Shown here: piece after piece, positions 37,515 through 48,861 of the stretch
Numbering within the stretch: position 1 is the first letter of the stretch
How the letters are laid out: each line of letters begins with the position of its first letter
Assembly (NCBI GenBank): GCA_024372625.1
Contig: CP099605.1
Location: forward strand, 992,001-1,056,000
Length of the DNA: 64,000 bases
Reading direction: 5' to 3'
DNA from: Comamonadaceae bacterium OTU4NAUVB1
GTDB taxonomy: Bacteria > Pseudomonadota > Gammaproteobacteria > Burkholderiales > Burkholderiaceae_C
Translations under genes and position numbers: made by a program
The notes under the pieces: generated by a model
What the model saw: the letters and a program-made list of their open reading frames with translations, nothing else
The model's database searches: none
What the model was told of the DNA's origin: nothing

Positions 37515-39269
37515 ATGAAACAACAGGCGACCGCCACCGACGCGTTCGGGCCTTTTCAACAAGCGCTGGCACGTGGATGGCAGCAGGCCATGGAATCGTT
37601 CCAGTCGATCGGCACGCCGGGCCCCTCGGGCGCGGGGCCCACGGGGAATTCCGGGAACGGTGCGGAGATGCGCTCCGCGCTGCCGAAATTTTCTCTGGCG
37701 CCCGAGAAGATGCAGGAAATCCAGCGCCAGTACATCGCCGAGGCGACCGACCTCTGGCGCCAGGGGCTGAGCGCCAAGCCGGTCGGCGACCGACGGTTTT
37801 CCGCCGAGGCGTGGTCCGGCAATCCGCTTTCTGCATTCACGGCGGCGGTCTATCTGCTCAATGCCCGCACGTTGATGGGCATGGCCGATGCCGTCGACGC
37901 CGATGCGAAGACGCGCGCCCGGCTGCGCTTCGCGGTCGAGCAGTGGCTCGCAGCCACGTCGCCGAGCAATTCGCTGGCCTTCAACGCCGACGCCCAGAAG
38001 AAGGCCCTGGAGACGCAGGGCCAGAGCATCGCCCAGGGAATGCAGAACCTGCTGCACGACCTCCAGCAGGGCCAGCTCAGCATGACCGACGAGAGTGCAT
38101 TCGAAGTGGGACGCAACGTCGCCACCAGCGAAGGCGCCGTGGTGTTCGAGAACGAGATCTTCCAACTGCTGGAATACAAGCCGCTCACGGCCAAGGTCTA
38201 CGAGCGACCGTTCCTGCTGGTGCCGCCTTGCATCAACAAGTTCTACATCCTCGACCTGCAGCCCGAGAACTCGCTGATCCGCTATGCCGTCGAGCAGGGT
38301 CACCGGGTCTTCGTGGTGAGCTGGCGCAACCCGGACGAGTCGATGCGCGACCGCACCTGGGACGACTACATCGAGGATGCCGCGATCAAGGCCATCCACG
38401 TGGTGCAGGACATCGCCACGCACGGCAACAAGGACGACCAGATCAACGCGCTGGGCTTCTGCGTGGGCGGCACGATCCTGAGCACGGCACTCGCGGTGCT
38501 GGCCTCGCGCGGCGAGAAGCCGGTGGCCTCCCTGACGCTGCTGACCACGCTGCTGGACTTCACCGACACCGGCGTGCTGGACATCTTCATCGACGAGCAG
38601 ATGGTGAAATACCGCGAGATGCAGATGGGGCAGGGCGGCATGCTAGCCGGCAAGGAACTGGGCTCGACCTTCAGTTTCCTGCGGCCCAACGACCTGGTCT
38701 GGAACTACGTCGTGGGCAACTACCTCAAGGGCGAGAAGCCGCCCGCGTTCGACCTGCTCTACTGGAACGGCGACGCCACCAACCTGCCGGGGCCGTTCTA
38801 CGCCTGGTACCTGCGCAACACGTACCTGGAGAACAAGCTCGTCGAGCCCGGCGCGTTGACGGTGTGCGGCGAACCGGTCGACCTGGGCCGCATCGACGTG
38901 CCCACCTACATCTACGGGTCGCGCGAGGACCACATCGTGCCCGTCGGTGGTGCCTACGCGTCGACCCAGGTTCTGAACGGCAAGAAGCGGTTCGTGATGG
39001 GTGCCTCGGGCCACATCGCCGGCGTGATCAATCCGCCGGCCCAGAACAAGCGCAGCCACTGGATTCGCGACGACGCACGGTTTCCCGCCACCTCCGCCGA
39101 ATGGCTCGAGGGCGCCAGCGAACGGCGCGGCAGCTGGTGGACGGACTGGTCGCAGTGGCTCAAGACGCACGCCGGCAAACAGATTCCCGCACCCAGGAAC
39201 TACGGCAGGGACCGCGCCTACAAGGCGAGCGAACCTGCTCCGGGCCGCTACGTCAAGGCTCGCGCCTGA
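37515..39269 (+). CDS. phaC: Class I polyhydroxyalkanoate synthase
   Basis: A 584-residue enzyme that polymerises (R)-3-hydroxybutyryl-CoA into PHB at the granule surface. The catalytic Cys316 is in the lipase-like box GFCVGGT; Asp and His are in EDHIVPVGGAY and ASGHIAGVINPP. The N-terminal ~100 residues are variable as usual, then FTAAVYLLNARTL and RPFLLVPPCINKFYILDLQPENSLIRYAVEQGHRVFVVSWRNP. A good AGGAG site precedes the ATG at 37515. It leads phaC-phaA-phaB. A partial TTGC-N4-GCAG motif lies 51 bases upstream of the start. Confidence 0.97.
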   Translation: MKQQATATDAFGPFQQALARGWQQAMESFQSIGTPGPSGAGPTGNSGNGAEMRSALPKFSLAPEKMQEIQRQYIAEATDLWRQGLSAKPVGDRRFSAEAWSGNPLSAFTAAVYLLNARTLMGMADAVDADAKTRARLRFAVEQWLAATSPSNSLAFNADAQKKALETQGQSIAQGMQNLLHDLQQGQLSMTDESAFEVGRNVATSEGAVVFENEIFQLLEYKPLTAKVYERPFLLVPPCINKFYILDLQPENSLIRYAVEQGHRVFVVSWRNPDESMRDRTWDDYIEDAAIKAIHVVQDIATHGNKDDQINALGFCVGGTILSTALAVLASRGEKPVASLTLLTTLLDFTDTGVLDIFIDEQMVKYREMQMGQGGMLAGKELGSTFSFLRPNDLVWNYVVGNYLKGEKPPAFDLLYWNGDATNLPGPFYAWYLRNTYLENKLVEPGALTVCGEPVDLGRIDVPTYIYGSREDHIVPVGGAYASTQVLNGKKRFVMGASGHIAGVINPPAQNKRSHWIRDDARFPATSAEWLEGASERRGSWWTDWSQWLKTHAGKQIPAPRNYGRDRAYKASEPAPGRYVKARA

Positions 39270-39330
39270 CGATCGAGCGCGCACGGCACATTCGAAGAAT
39301 CATCAAACTGGAAAAGAACGGAGAGCATTC

Positions 39331-40509
39331 ATGGAAGACATCGTCATCGTTTCAGCCGCACGCACGGCCGTGGGCAAGTTCGGCGGCTCGCTCGCGGGCA
39401 TTCCCGCGACCGAACTTGGCGCCTTGGTCATCAAGGAAGTGCTCGCGCGCGCACGACTGGGCAACGACCAGATCGGCGAGGTGATCATGGGTCAGGTGCT
39501 GGCCGCCGGCGCGGGCCAGAATCCGGCGCGTCAGGCGCTCCTGAAGAGCGGAATCGGCAAGGAGACGCCGGCCTTGACCATCAATGCCGTGTGCGGTTCG
39601 GGTCTGAAGGCGGTGATGCTGGCGGCCCAGGCCGTGGCCACTGGCGACAGCGAGATCGTCGTGGCGGGCGGGCAGGAGAACATGAGCCTGTCGCCCCACG
39701 TGCTTCCCAATTCGCGCAACGGCCAGCGCATGGGCGACTGGAAGATGGTCGACACCATGATCGTCGACGGCCTGTGGGACGTCTACAACCAGTACCACAT
39801 GGGCATCACGGCGGAGAACGTCGCCAAGGAATACGACATCAGCCGCGCGATGCAGGACGAATTGGCCCTGGGCAGCCAGACCAAGGCCGCCGCCGCCCAG
39901 GATGCGGGCAGGTTCAACGACGAGATCGTCAGCGTGAACATTCCGCAGAAGAAAGGCGATCCCGTCGTCTTCGCGAAGGACGAATTCATCAATCGCAAGA
40001 CCAATGCCGAAGGCCTCGCCGGCCTGCGTCCGGCCTTCGACAAGGCGGGCGGCGTCACGGCCGGCAACGCTTCGGGACTGAACGACGGTGCCGCCGCCGT
40101 GGTCGTCATGACCGCGAAGAAGGCGGCGGCGCTGGGGCTCACGCCACTGGGCCGCATCGCCAGCTACGCCACCGCCGGTCTGGACCCGAAGGTCATGGGC
40201 ATGGGGCCGGTGCCGGCATCGCAGAAGGCATTGCAGCGCGCCGGCTGGAAGGCCGCCGACCTCGATCTGCTGGAGATCAACGAAGCCTTCGCGGCCCAGG
40301 CTTGCGCGGTGAACCGCGAGATGGGCTGGGACACCAGCAAGGTGAACGTGAATGGCGGGGCCATCGCCATCGGCCATCCGATCGGTGCATCGGGCTGTCG
40401 CATCCTGGTGACGCTGCTGCACGAGATGCAGCGTCGCGATGCCAAGAAGGGCATCGCCTCGCTGTGCATCGGCGGCGGCATGGGCGTGGCGCTCACCATC
40501 GAGCGCTGA
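39331..40509 (+). CDS. phaA: Acetyl-CoA acetyltransferase (beta-ketothiolase)
   Basis: A 392-residue thiolase that condenses two acetyl-CoA to acetoacetyl-CoA for PHB. The nucleophile Cys88 is in [11 protein letters not shown]; the catalytic His is in [11 protein letters not shown] and the second Cys in CIGGGMG. Further family marks are [13 protein letters not shown] and [13 protein letters not shown]. It is 61 bases after phaC with a GGAGAG ribosome site. Confidence 0.96.
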   Translation: MEDIVIVSAARTAVGKFGGSLAGIPATELGALVIKEVLARARLGNDQIGEVIMGQVLAAGAGQNPARQALLKSGIGKETPALTINAVCGSGLKAVMLAAQAVATGDSEIVVAGGQENMSLSPHVLPNSRNGQRMGDWKMVDTMIVDGLWDVYNQYHMGITAENVAKEYDISRAMQDELALGSQTKAAAAQDAGRFNDEIVSVNIPQKKGDPVVFAKDEFINRKTNAEGLAGLRPAFDKAGGVTAGNASGLNDGAAAVVVMTAKKAAALGLTPLGRIASYATAGLDPKVMGMGPVPASQKALQRAGWKAADLDLLEINEAFAAQACAVNREMGWDTSKVNVNGGAIAIGHPIGASGCRILVTLLHEMQRRDAKKGIASLCIGGGMGVALTIER

Positions 40510-40669
40510 GTCGGTTTCCGGCGTGGCGCCCCGCGCCGACGCCGGCGCCTTCGTCGCAACCTTTTTTCCCATGTGTCCCGCATGCCCCGCATGCCCCGGG
40601 CACGCCAATTTCGGTCATCGCTCAGTGTTTTCCTGCACCTGTGGGAGTGAGAACTTTGGGTACAGTGAC

Positions 40670-40689
40670 CTTGTCTCCCGAGAGACAAG
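40670..40689. promoter_or_regulatory. Perfect inverted repeat before phaB
   Basis: CTTGTCTC and GAGACAAG flank a CCGA loop, 19 bases upstream of the phaB ATG. It could be an operator for a dimeric repressor or an RNA hairpin in the phaA-phaB intergenic message. No T run follows, so it is not a typical terminator. Confidence 0.5.
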
Positions 40690-40708
40690 TACAAATCAAG
40701 GAATCGTC

Positions 40709-41446
40709 ATGAGCAAAAAAGTCGCCTACGTCACCGGTGGTATGGGTGGGATCGGAACCGCCATCTGCCAGCGCCTGCACAAGGACGGATTCACCGTCAT
40801 CGCCGGTTGTGGCCCCACCCGCGACTTCGCCAAATGGCTGGCCGAACAGCGCGAACTTGGATTCGAGTTCCACGCGTCGGTCGGCAATGTCGGTGATTGG
40901 GCGTCCACGGTCGAAGCCTTCAATCAGTCCAAGTCCGAGCACGGCAGCATCGACGTGCTGGTCAACAACGCGGGCATCACGCGCGACCGCATGTTCCTCA
41001 AGATGTCGCCGGAGGACTGGAGCGCGGTGATCGAGACCAACCTCAACAGCATGTTCAACGTCACCAAGCAGGTGGTGGGCGACATGGTGGAAAAGGGATG
41101 GGGCCGGATCATCAACATCAGCTCGGTCAACGGCGCCAAGGGCCAGGCCGGGCAGACCAACTATTCGGCGGCGAAGGCCGGCATGCACGGCTTCACGATG
41201 GCCCTGGCGCAGGAACTCGCCGCCAAGGGCGTGACCGTCAACACCGTGAGCCCGGGCTATATCGGCACCGACATGGTCAAGGCCATCCGCCAGGAAGTGC
41301 TCGACAAGATCGTGGCGACCATTCCGGTCAAACGCCTGGGCGAACCCAGCGAGATCGCATCGATCATCTCTTGGCTGGCGACCGACGAGGGCGGCTATTC
41401 CACCGGTGCGGATTTCTCCGTCAACGGCGGCCTGCACATGCACTGA
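40709..41446 (+). CDS. phaB: Acetoacetyl-CoA reductase (NADPH)
   Basis: A 245-residue short-chain dehydrogenase making (R)-3-hydroxybutyryl-CoA. It has the nucleotide loop TGGMGGIG, NNAGITRD, catalytic Ser and Y-x-x-x-K in ISSVNGAKGQAGQTNYSAAKAG, and VNTVSPGYIGTDMV. This sequence is very close to known PhaB enzymes. It lies about 200 bases after phaA with its own AAGGA site; a separate promoter is possible. A strong terminator follows. Confidence 0.96.
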   Translation: MSKKVAYVTGGMGGIGTAICQRLHKDGFTVIAGCGPTRDFAKWLAEQRELGFEFHASVGNVGDWASTVEAFNQSKSEHGSIDVLVNNAGITRDRMFLKMSPEDWSAVIETNLNSMFNVTKQVVGDMVEKGWGRIINISSVNGAKGQAGQTNYSAAKAGMHGFTMALAQELAAKGVTVNTVSPGYIGTDMVKAIRQEVLDKIVATIPVKRLGEPSEIASIISWLATDEGGYSTGADFSVNGGLHMH

Positions 41447-41496
41447 GGGGCCACGGGCGTCACGCGCGATGCGCGCAGGCCCGCCATCCGGATCGA

Positions 41497-41520
41497 AAAC
41501 CCGCTGCGGCGGGTTTTTTC
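41497..41520 (+). terminator. Intrinsic terminator of the pha operon
   Basis: An 8-bp stem (AAACCCGC / GCGGGTTT) with a TGCG loop, continuing into a T run (TTTTTTC), 50 bases after the phaB stop. Confidence 0.9.
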
Positions 41521-41650
41521 GTTTTCTGGCGGGAGCAGCGGTGCGAGGGCGCTAAAGTGGTCCTGCGGCGACAGGTTTCGACCGTCCGGTCCGGCCCGTC
41601 CTCCCATCGATTCCGCGCGGTCTGCGCACCCTTCTTGCCATTGGACGAGG

Positions 41651-43339
41651 ATGCCCCACAGCGTTTCCCTGATCAACACCATCGCCGCCGGCCTCGGGCT
41701 GGCGCTCATCCTGGGTTTCTTCGCCGTGCGGCTGCGCCTGCCGGCGCTGGTCGGCTACCTGGTCGCGGGCGTGATCCTCGGTCCGTTCACGCCCGGGTTC
41801 GTCGCCGACACGGAGATCGCGGCGCAACTCGCCGAGATCGGCGTGATGCTGTTGATGTTCGGTGTCGGCCTGCATTTCTCGCTGGACGACCTGATGGCGG
41901 TGCGCAAGATCGCCGTGCCGGGCGCGCTGGTGCAGATCGGCGTGGCGACGCTGCTGGGCGGGGCACTGGCGATGTGGTGGGGCTGGCACCTGGGCGCCGC
42001 GCTGGTCTTCGGCCTCGCGCTGTCGGTGGCCAGCACGGTGGTGCTGCTGCGCGCGCTGGAGAGTCTCGGGCTGCTGGACAGCTACATCGGGCGCATCGCC
42101 GTCGGCTGGCTGATCGTGGAGGATCTGGCGATGGTGATGGTGCTGGTGCTCCTGCCGCCGCTCGCCGGGGTCCTGGGCGGGCGTGACCATGGCGGCGACG
42201 CCGCAGCGATCTGGCAGACGCTGGGCCTCACGCTGCTGCAGGTCGGCGGCTTCATCGTGCTGATGCTGGTGGTCGGGCGCCGCGTGTTTCCGTGGATCCT
42301 GTGGCAGGTGACGCGCACCGGTTCACGCGAACTGTTCACGCTGTGCGTGGTGGCCGCCGCGGTGAGCATCGCCTTCGCGTCCGCGGCGCTCTTCGGCGTC
42401 TCCTTCGCGCTGGGTGCCTTCTTTGCCGGCATGGTGATGCGCGAATCGGAATTCAGCCATCGCGCGGCGGAGGAGTCGCTGCCCCTGCGAGACGCCTTCG
42501 CGGTGCTGTTCTTCGTCTCGGTGGGCATGCTGTTCAATCCTGCGGTGCTGATCGAGCGGCCCTTGCAGGTGCTGGCGGTGGTCCTGGTGATCATCGTGGG
42601 CAAATCGATCGCGGCCGGTGTCCTGGTTCTGGCGTTCCGCTATCCACTGCGTACCGCGCTCACCGTCAGCGCCAGCCTGGCCCAGATCGGTGAGTTCTCG
42701 TTCATCCTGATCGCGCTGGGCATGTCGCTGGGGCTTCTGCCGGACGAGGCGCAGAGCCTGGTGCTTGCCGGCGCGCTCATCTCCATCGCCACCAACCCGT
42801 TGTGGTTCAGTTTGATCGCGCCTCTGCAGGCCTGGTTGCACCAGAGCTTCGCCTTCGCCCGTGCGCTCGAACTGCGTGACGATCCGCTGGCCGAACTTCC
42901 GCTGTCGACGGAGGCGCGCTACCTGTCGCGACAGGTGGTGCTGGTCGGCTACGGGCGGGTCGGGCGGCGCATCGCCGCCGAGATGAAGGCCCACGAGATT
43001 CCCTTCGTGGTGGCCGAGCAGAATCGCGAGATGGTGGAGAAGCTGCGCGCCGAGGGCATCGCGGCGGTCTGGGGCGATGCCGCCGAGCCCACCGTTCTCG
43101 TCCAGGCGCACATCGCCAAGGCGAGGGTCCTGGTCATCGCGACGCCCGACACCCTGCACGTGCAGCAAATGATCGAGACGGCACGACTGCTCAACCCGGG
43201 CATCTTGACCGTGATCCGCAGCCACAACGAGGAGGAGGCGGGGCTGCTGGCCAAGGACATCTCCGTGACGGTCTTCCTGGGCGAGCACGAACTGGCGCAG
43301 TCGATGGCGCGGCGGGTCCTGCAGCACGCCGGGTCCTGA
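41651..43339 (+). CDS. Kef-type (YbaL-like) cation/proton antiporter with TrkA-N domain
   Basis: A 562-residue protein. Residues 1-400 form a CPA2 antiporter domain of about 12 helices with GYLVAGVILGPFTPGF, LAEIGVMLLMFGVGLHFSLDDL, ALSVASTVVLLRALE and GVSFALGAFFAGMVMRESEFSHRAAEESLPLRDAFAVLFFVSVGMLF. Residues about 425-545 are an NAD-binding TrkA-N domain (VVLVGYGRVGRRIA) that would gate transport. Overall it is closer to YbaL than to KefB/KefC. The ion and ligand are not determined by sequence. The pha operon regulator often found next to phaB is not here. Confidence 0.9.
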   Translation: MPHSVSLINTIAAGLGLALILGFFAVRLRLPALVGYLVAGVILGPFTPGFVADTEIAAQLAEIGVMLLMFGVGLHFSLDDLMAVRKIAVPGALVQIGVATLLGGALAMWWGWHLGAALVFGLALSVASTVVLLRALESLGLLDSYIGRIAVGWLIVEDLAMVMVLVLLPPLAGVLGGRDHGGDAAAIWQTLGLTLLQVGGFIVLMLVVGRRVFPWILWQVTRTGSRELFTLCVVAAAVSIAFASAALFGVSFALGAFFAGMVMRESEFSHRAAEESLPLRDAFAVLFFVSVGMLFNPAVLIERPLQVLAVVLVIIVGKSIAAGVLVLAFRYPLRTALTVSASLAQIGEFSFILIALGMSLGLLPDEAQSLVLAGALISIATNPLWFSLIAPLQAWLHQSFAFARALELRDDPLAELPLSTEARYLSRQVVLVGYGRVGRRIAAEMKAHEIPFVVAEQNREMVEKLRAEGIAAVWGDAAEPTVLVQAHIAKARVLVIATPDTLHVQQMIETARLLNPGILTVIRSHNEEEAGLLAKDISVTVFLGEHELAQSMARRVLQHAGS

Positions 43340-43378
43340 TCGCCCCGGTACCACGCCGCCGACGATGCGGCGCGGTCC

Positions 43379-43783
43379 TCAGAGGTCCTCGATCACCAGC
43401 ATCCGGTAGCGTTGCGCGATCGAATAAGGCACGGTGCGGACGACCTCCATGACGCGTTCGGCATCTTCCTCGTCCTCGGTCCTCACCATCAGACCGGTGT
43501 GTCCCTCGCGAGCGAGCTTGGTGTAGGCCCTGACCACGGCACCTTCGGTCCCTGCGGAAGGCAGGGGATTGTCGGCGTCGCTCGTGGTGGGCGTGATCTG
43601 CGACAACACGATCTCCGGAGGAACGAGGTACACCGCATCGGTGGGAACGCCGTTCTCTTCGAGCGTGCGTCCCACCGTCCGGGCATCGTCCGCTTCCGGA
43701 AACATGATGAAGGAGTGTCCGGTGGGGTAGAAAGCGCCGCCAATGGCGGCGGTCATGCTCGGATCGAGTGTGAAGTTCTGCAT
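43379..43783 (-). CDS. Conserved protein of unknown function
   Basis: A 134-residue soluble alpha/beta protein. The start at 43783 (MQNFTLDPS) has a perfect AGGAG ribosome site eight bases upstream, so I prefer it over the in-frame ATG at 43819. The sequence (FIMFPEADDARTVGRTLEENGVPTDAVYLVPPEI; AREGHTGLMVRTEDEEDAERVMEVVRTVPYSIAQRYRMLVIEDL) looks like two beta-alpha-beta units, loosely like general stress proteins of the YflT type, but I cannot place it firmly. Confidence 0.6.
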   Translation of the reverse strand: MQNFTLDPSMTAAIGGAFYPTGHSFIMFPEADDARTVGRTLEENGVPTDAVYLVPPEIVLSQITPTTSDADNPLPSAGTEGAVVRAYTKLAREGHTGLMVRTEDEEDAERVMEVVRTVPYSIAQRYRMLVIEDL

Positions 43784-43938
43784 GCGGTCTCCTCGCGATG
43801 GATTGAGCGGAACAGGCACCGCGCCGTCCGGATGTGAGCGGGAAGCCTAAGGCTTCGGCGATGCGGGACTGTAGGAAAACCATGGAACTTGGTCGACGCC
43901 GGGATCACGACCGCGTCCCACGACCAATTTGTAAGGAA

Positions 43939-43944
43939 TATAAT
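43939..43944 (+). promoter_or_regulatory. Candidate promoter -10 (TATAAT) in an A+T-rich patch
   Basis: TATAAT in GGAATATAATGAAAG, 97 bases before the small protein gene at 44036. The surrounding ~120 bases are much richer in A+T than the flanks. No convincing -35 is visible. Confidence 0.4.
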
Positions 43945-44035
43945 GAAAGTTGTATCAAAACGTGAATTCCTGCGCTGGTGAGCGAAGTGCGCGGTCCTTA
44001 GGATTCGAGCATTCTGAAATCCAAAGTTTTAATTT

Positions 44036-44254
44036 ATGTCGCACTTGCGGAACATTGCACTCACCGTGCACGAACTCGAAGACGGCGAGTACTACTGGGT
44101 TCTGATGGAAGGCGCGGAGTACGCCATCGAGGACATCCTCCCTTATCTGCCGATCGAATCGTCGAGCGATCCGTACGGCAGCTATGCGAACGCGCTGGTG
44201 GCGGGGATGGCGGCCATGCGGCGGATGTTCGGTTCGGGTGGACCGCGGGAGTGA
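44036..44254 (+). CDS. Small acidic protein of unknown function
   Basis: A 72-residue protein (MSHLRNIALTVHELEDGEYYWVLMEG, then DILPYLPIESSSDPYGSYANALVAGMAAMRRMFG). It has no membrane segment or known motif. Codon positions are G+C-biased like real genes here. There is no clear ribosome site before the ATG and the 5' region is A+T-rich. It is divergent from the conserved protein at 43379-43783. Confidence 0.5.
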   Translation: MSHLRNIALTVHELEDGEYYWVLMEGAEYAIEDILPYLPIESSSDPYGSYANALVAGMAAMRRMFGSGGPRE

Positions 44255-44472
44255 ACGTGGCGGGCGATTAACATGTCGCCCGGGGCCGCGAAAGCGCGCG
44301 CAGCACGCCTTCGCATCCGATCCGGCCGCCATCGAGGGCGACGGAGCCGCCGCCCCGCTTCATTCCAAGCCGCAGACGCGGGCCCGGGCGGGCTGCGTTC
44401 CATCCGGTCCGCAACGATGCGCGGACATCCTGGCGGTTTGAGATTCCTTCAACCGCACTTTCGATTTCGTTC

Positions 44473-44865
44473 ATGACGTTCAGCGTCTTTCTCGTCGAAG
44501 ACAACCTTTCCGTTCGCGATGGCCTCCTCGGCATGCTGGAGGAGGTCGGCGATGCCACCGTCGTGGGCGTGGCGCCGACCCAGGACGAGGCCACCCGGTG
44601 GCTGCTCGAACACGCACAGGCGTGGCAGCTGGTGATCGTCGACCTGTTCCTGTCCGAAGGCTCCGGCATGGAGGTCGTGAAGGTGTGCGCGCCGCGACAG
44701 GCACACCAGCGGGTCGTGGTGTTGACGAACTACGTCGAGGCGTCCGCGTCGCGCGCGCTCGCCCAAGGTGCCGACGCGGTGTTCGACAAGACCACGCAGC
44801 TCGAGGAGTTCCTCGCCTATGTGCAGTTGTGCGGTGCGCAACACCGCGAGCGGGCACGGGCATGA
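44473..44865 (+). CDS. Single-domain response regulator (receiver only)
   Basis: A 130-residue CheY-like receiver with acidic residues Glu9-Asp10, phosphoacceptor Asp57 in VIVDLFLSEGSG, Thr85 and Lys106 in VFDKT. There is no output domain, so it must act through protein contacts or phosphotransfer. No kinase is adjacent. The dusA ATG overlaps its stop (ATGA). The 218 bases before it (44255-44472) hold no gene or motif I can support. Confidence 0.85.
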   Translation: MTFSVFLVEDNLSVRDGLLGMLEEVGDATVVGVAPTQDEATRWLLEHAQAWQLVIVDLFLSEGSGMEVVKVCAPRQAHQRVVVLTNYVEASASRALAQGADAVFDKTTQLEEFLAYVQLCGAQHRERARA

Positions 44866-45869
44866 GTCCGGACGTGCCCGTGACTGGAAGCCTGGCGGCC
44901 AAGGTGCTTTCGGTGGCGCCGATGCTCGACTGGACCGATCGGCACTGCCGCCATTTCCATCGGCTGCTGTCGCGCCGTGCGTTGCTCTACACCGAGATGG
45001 TGACCACCGGCGCGCTGCGCCATGGCGACGTCGAACGCCATCTGCGCTTCGGCACCGACGAACATCCGGTGGCCCTGCAGCTGGGCGGCAGCGAGCCCGC
45101 CGACCTCGCCCATTGCGCGGAGCTGGGCGAGCGATGGGGCTACGACGAGATCAATCTCAACTGCGGGTGCCCGAGCGAGCGCGTCCAGCGAGGCGCCTTC
45201 GGCGCGTGCCTGATGGCCGAGCCGGCGCTGGTGGCCGATGGGGTCAAGGCCATGGTGGACCGCGTCGACGTCCCCGTGACGGTCAAGCACCGCATCGGCA
45301 TCGACCGTCAGGAGAGCTACGACTTCGTGCGCGACTTCGTGGGCACCGTGAGCGAGGCCGGATGCGGAAGCTTCGTCGTGCACGCGCGCAATGCCTGGCT
45401 CAAGGGACTGTCGCCGAAGCAGAACCGCGAGATTCCGCCCTTGCGACACGACCTGGTGCACCGCCTCAAGCACGACTTCCCCCACCTGCGCATCGCGCTC
45501 AACGGCGGCATCGTCGCGGACACCCAGGTCCACGAGCACCTGCGGCTGCTCGACGGCGTGATGGTCGGCCGGGAGGCCTACCACAACCCCTGGTGGCTGG
45601 CCGGCTGGGATGCGACGTTCTTCGGCGACGCCGCGCTCGAGCGCACGCGCGAGGACATCGAGGCCCTGATGTGCGACTACATGGCGCGCGAGGCCGCCGA
45701 GCACGGCACGCCCTGGTCGAACATCGCGCGCCACATGCTCGGCCTGCGCAACGGGCTGCCGGGCGCGCGCCGCTGGCGCCAGGTCTGGAGCGACCACCGC
45801 CTGAAGGGGCTGGCGCCGCATGCCGTGATGGCGCTGGCGCACGCGCCGGCCGAGCACGCCGTCGCCTAG
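44862..45869 (+). CDS. dusA: tRNA-dihydrouridine(20/20a) synthase
   Basis: A 335-residue flavoprotein that reduces U20/U20a of tRNA to dihydrouridine with NADPH. DusA features are VAPMLDWTDRHCRHFHRLLSRRALLYTEMVTTGAL, ALQLGGSEP, INLNCGCPSERVQRGAFGACLM (catalytic Cys in the latter part), VTVKHRIGID, FVVHARNAWLKGLSPKQNREIPPL, and RIALNGGI. It is coupled to the receiver gene by a four-base overlap and converges on the GntR gene eight bases away. Confidence 0.95.
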   Translation: MSPDVPVTGSLAAKVLSVAPMLDWTDRHCRHFHRLLSRRALLYTEMVTTGALRHGDVERHLRFGTDEHPVALQLGGSEPADLAHCAELGERWGYDEINLNCGCPSERVQRGAFGACLMAEPALVADGVKAMVDRVDVPVTVKHRIGIDRQESYDFVRDFVGTVSEAGCGSFVVHARNAWLKGLSPKQNREIPPLRHDLVHRLKHDFPHLRIALNGGIVADTQVHEHLRLLDGVMVGREAYHNPWWLAGWDATFFGDAALERTREDIEALMCDYMAREAAEHGTPWSNIARHMLGLRNGLPGARRWRQVWSDHRLKGLAPHAVMALAHAPAEHAVA

Positions 45870-45876
45870 GCCCGCC

Positions 45877-46524
45877 TCACGCCGCTGCTTCCAGGCCGTT
45901 GCCGAAGTGCTCGCGCATGCGCCTCGTCGCCGCGTCGGCATCGCGTGCCAGCAAGGCGGCCATGAGCACGCGATGCTCGGCGAGCGACTCGTCGAGGCGG
46001 CCGGTCTTGAGCAGCGAGCCGTAGCGGTTGAGCTTCATCACCTTGCGCAGGTCCATGACCATCTGCGTGCGCCAGCGGTTGTCGGCGATCTCGAGCAATC
46101 GCATGTGGAAACGTTCGTTGACCGAGAAGAAGTGGTTGCGATCGACCTGACCCGGCGCCACCGCCGATTCGAGCTGCGTGTGCAGCGCCTGCAGTTCGTC
46201 GAGCTGGGCCTGCGTGGCGCCACTGGCCACGGCGCCGGCCGCGTCGCTCTCGAGCAGTGCCAGCAGGTGGTAGACATCGGCCAGGTCCCGGCGCGACACC
46301 TCGGTCACGTAGGCGCCTCGGCGCACCTTCATGGTCACCAGGCCTTCCGCCGCGAGCACCTTCAGCGCCTCGCGCAGCGGCGTGCGGCTGATGCCGTAGG
46401 CCTCGGCGAGCTTCATCTCGTCGATCCAGTCGCCAGGGGCGAGTTCGTGGCTGAAGATGCGCTGGCGCACCCGCTCGGCCACTTCCTGGTAGAGCGCGCG
46501 GGGCGTAAGTGTGGCGGCTGGCAT
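45877..46524 (-). CDS. GntR-family transcriptional regulator (FadR/FCD subfamily)
   Basis: A 215-residue repressor-type protein. Residues 10-78 form the winged helix (LYQEVAERVRQRIFSHELAPGDWIDEMKLAEAYGISRTPLREALKVLAAEGLV), then an all-helical FCD ligand domain with metal-type histidines (NERFHMRLLEIADNRW; EHRVLMAALLARDADAATRRMREHFGNGL). FCD proteins respond to organic acids or acyl-CoA-type ligands. Divergent placement beside the methylmalonyl-CoA mutase operon suggests it controls that operon; this is inference. Confidence 0.9.
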   Translation of the reverse strand: MPAATLTPRALYQEVAERVRQRIFSHELAPGDWIDEMKLAEAYGISRTPLREALKVLAAEGLVTMKVRRGAYVTEVSRRDLADVYHLLALLESDAAGAVASGATQAQLDELQALHTQLESAVAPGQVDRNHFFSVNERFHMRLLEIADNRWRTQMVMDLRKVMKLNRYGSLLKTGRLDESLAEHRVLMAALLARDADAATRRMREHFGNGLEAAA

Positions 46525-46694
46525 GGCGGCGAATGTACCGCAGAAGATGAATTGAATTAATAATTACAGAAGCGTTAAACTGCGGCGCCGATGCTTCGCG
46601 AACCGGGGTGTCGGCGCCTTTTTCGACGCGCATCACCGCGACACCGCGGGCATGCCCGGTCCACCTCCACGAACCCGCCGCTGGCGCCACGAGC
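46525..46694. promoter_or_regulatory. Divergent control region, gntR / methylmalonyl-CoA operon
   Basis: A 170-base gap with a short A+T-rich core at 46548-46567 that has three AATT boxes (starting at 46550, 46555 and 46562) around an ATTAAT palindrome. This stands out in G+C-rich DNA and is a plausible operator for the GntR protein. No cobalamin riboswitch box is seen although the downstream enzyme uses B12. Confidence 0.4.
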
Positions 46695-48848
<2,154 letters not shown>

Positions 48849-48861
48849 CGGGCCATCGTCG

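Noticed and set aside
40575..40605. Short direct repeats of GCATGCCCC in the phaA-phaB gap, as a possible CRISPR or VNTR
   Set aside because: Only about two imperfect copies of nine bases without spacers; too little to support a repeat array.
46525..46694. Cobalamin riboswitch before the B12-dependent mutase
   Set aside because: The gap is only 170 bases, lacks a B12-box-like conserved sequence, and shows an A+T-rich operator-like core instead.
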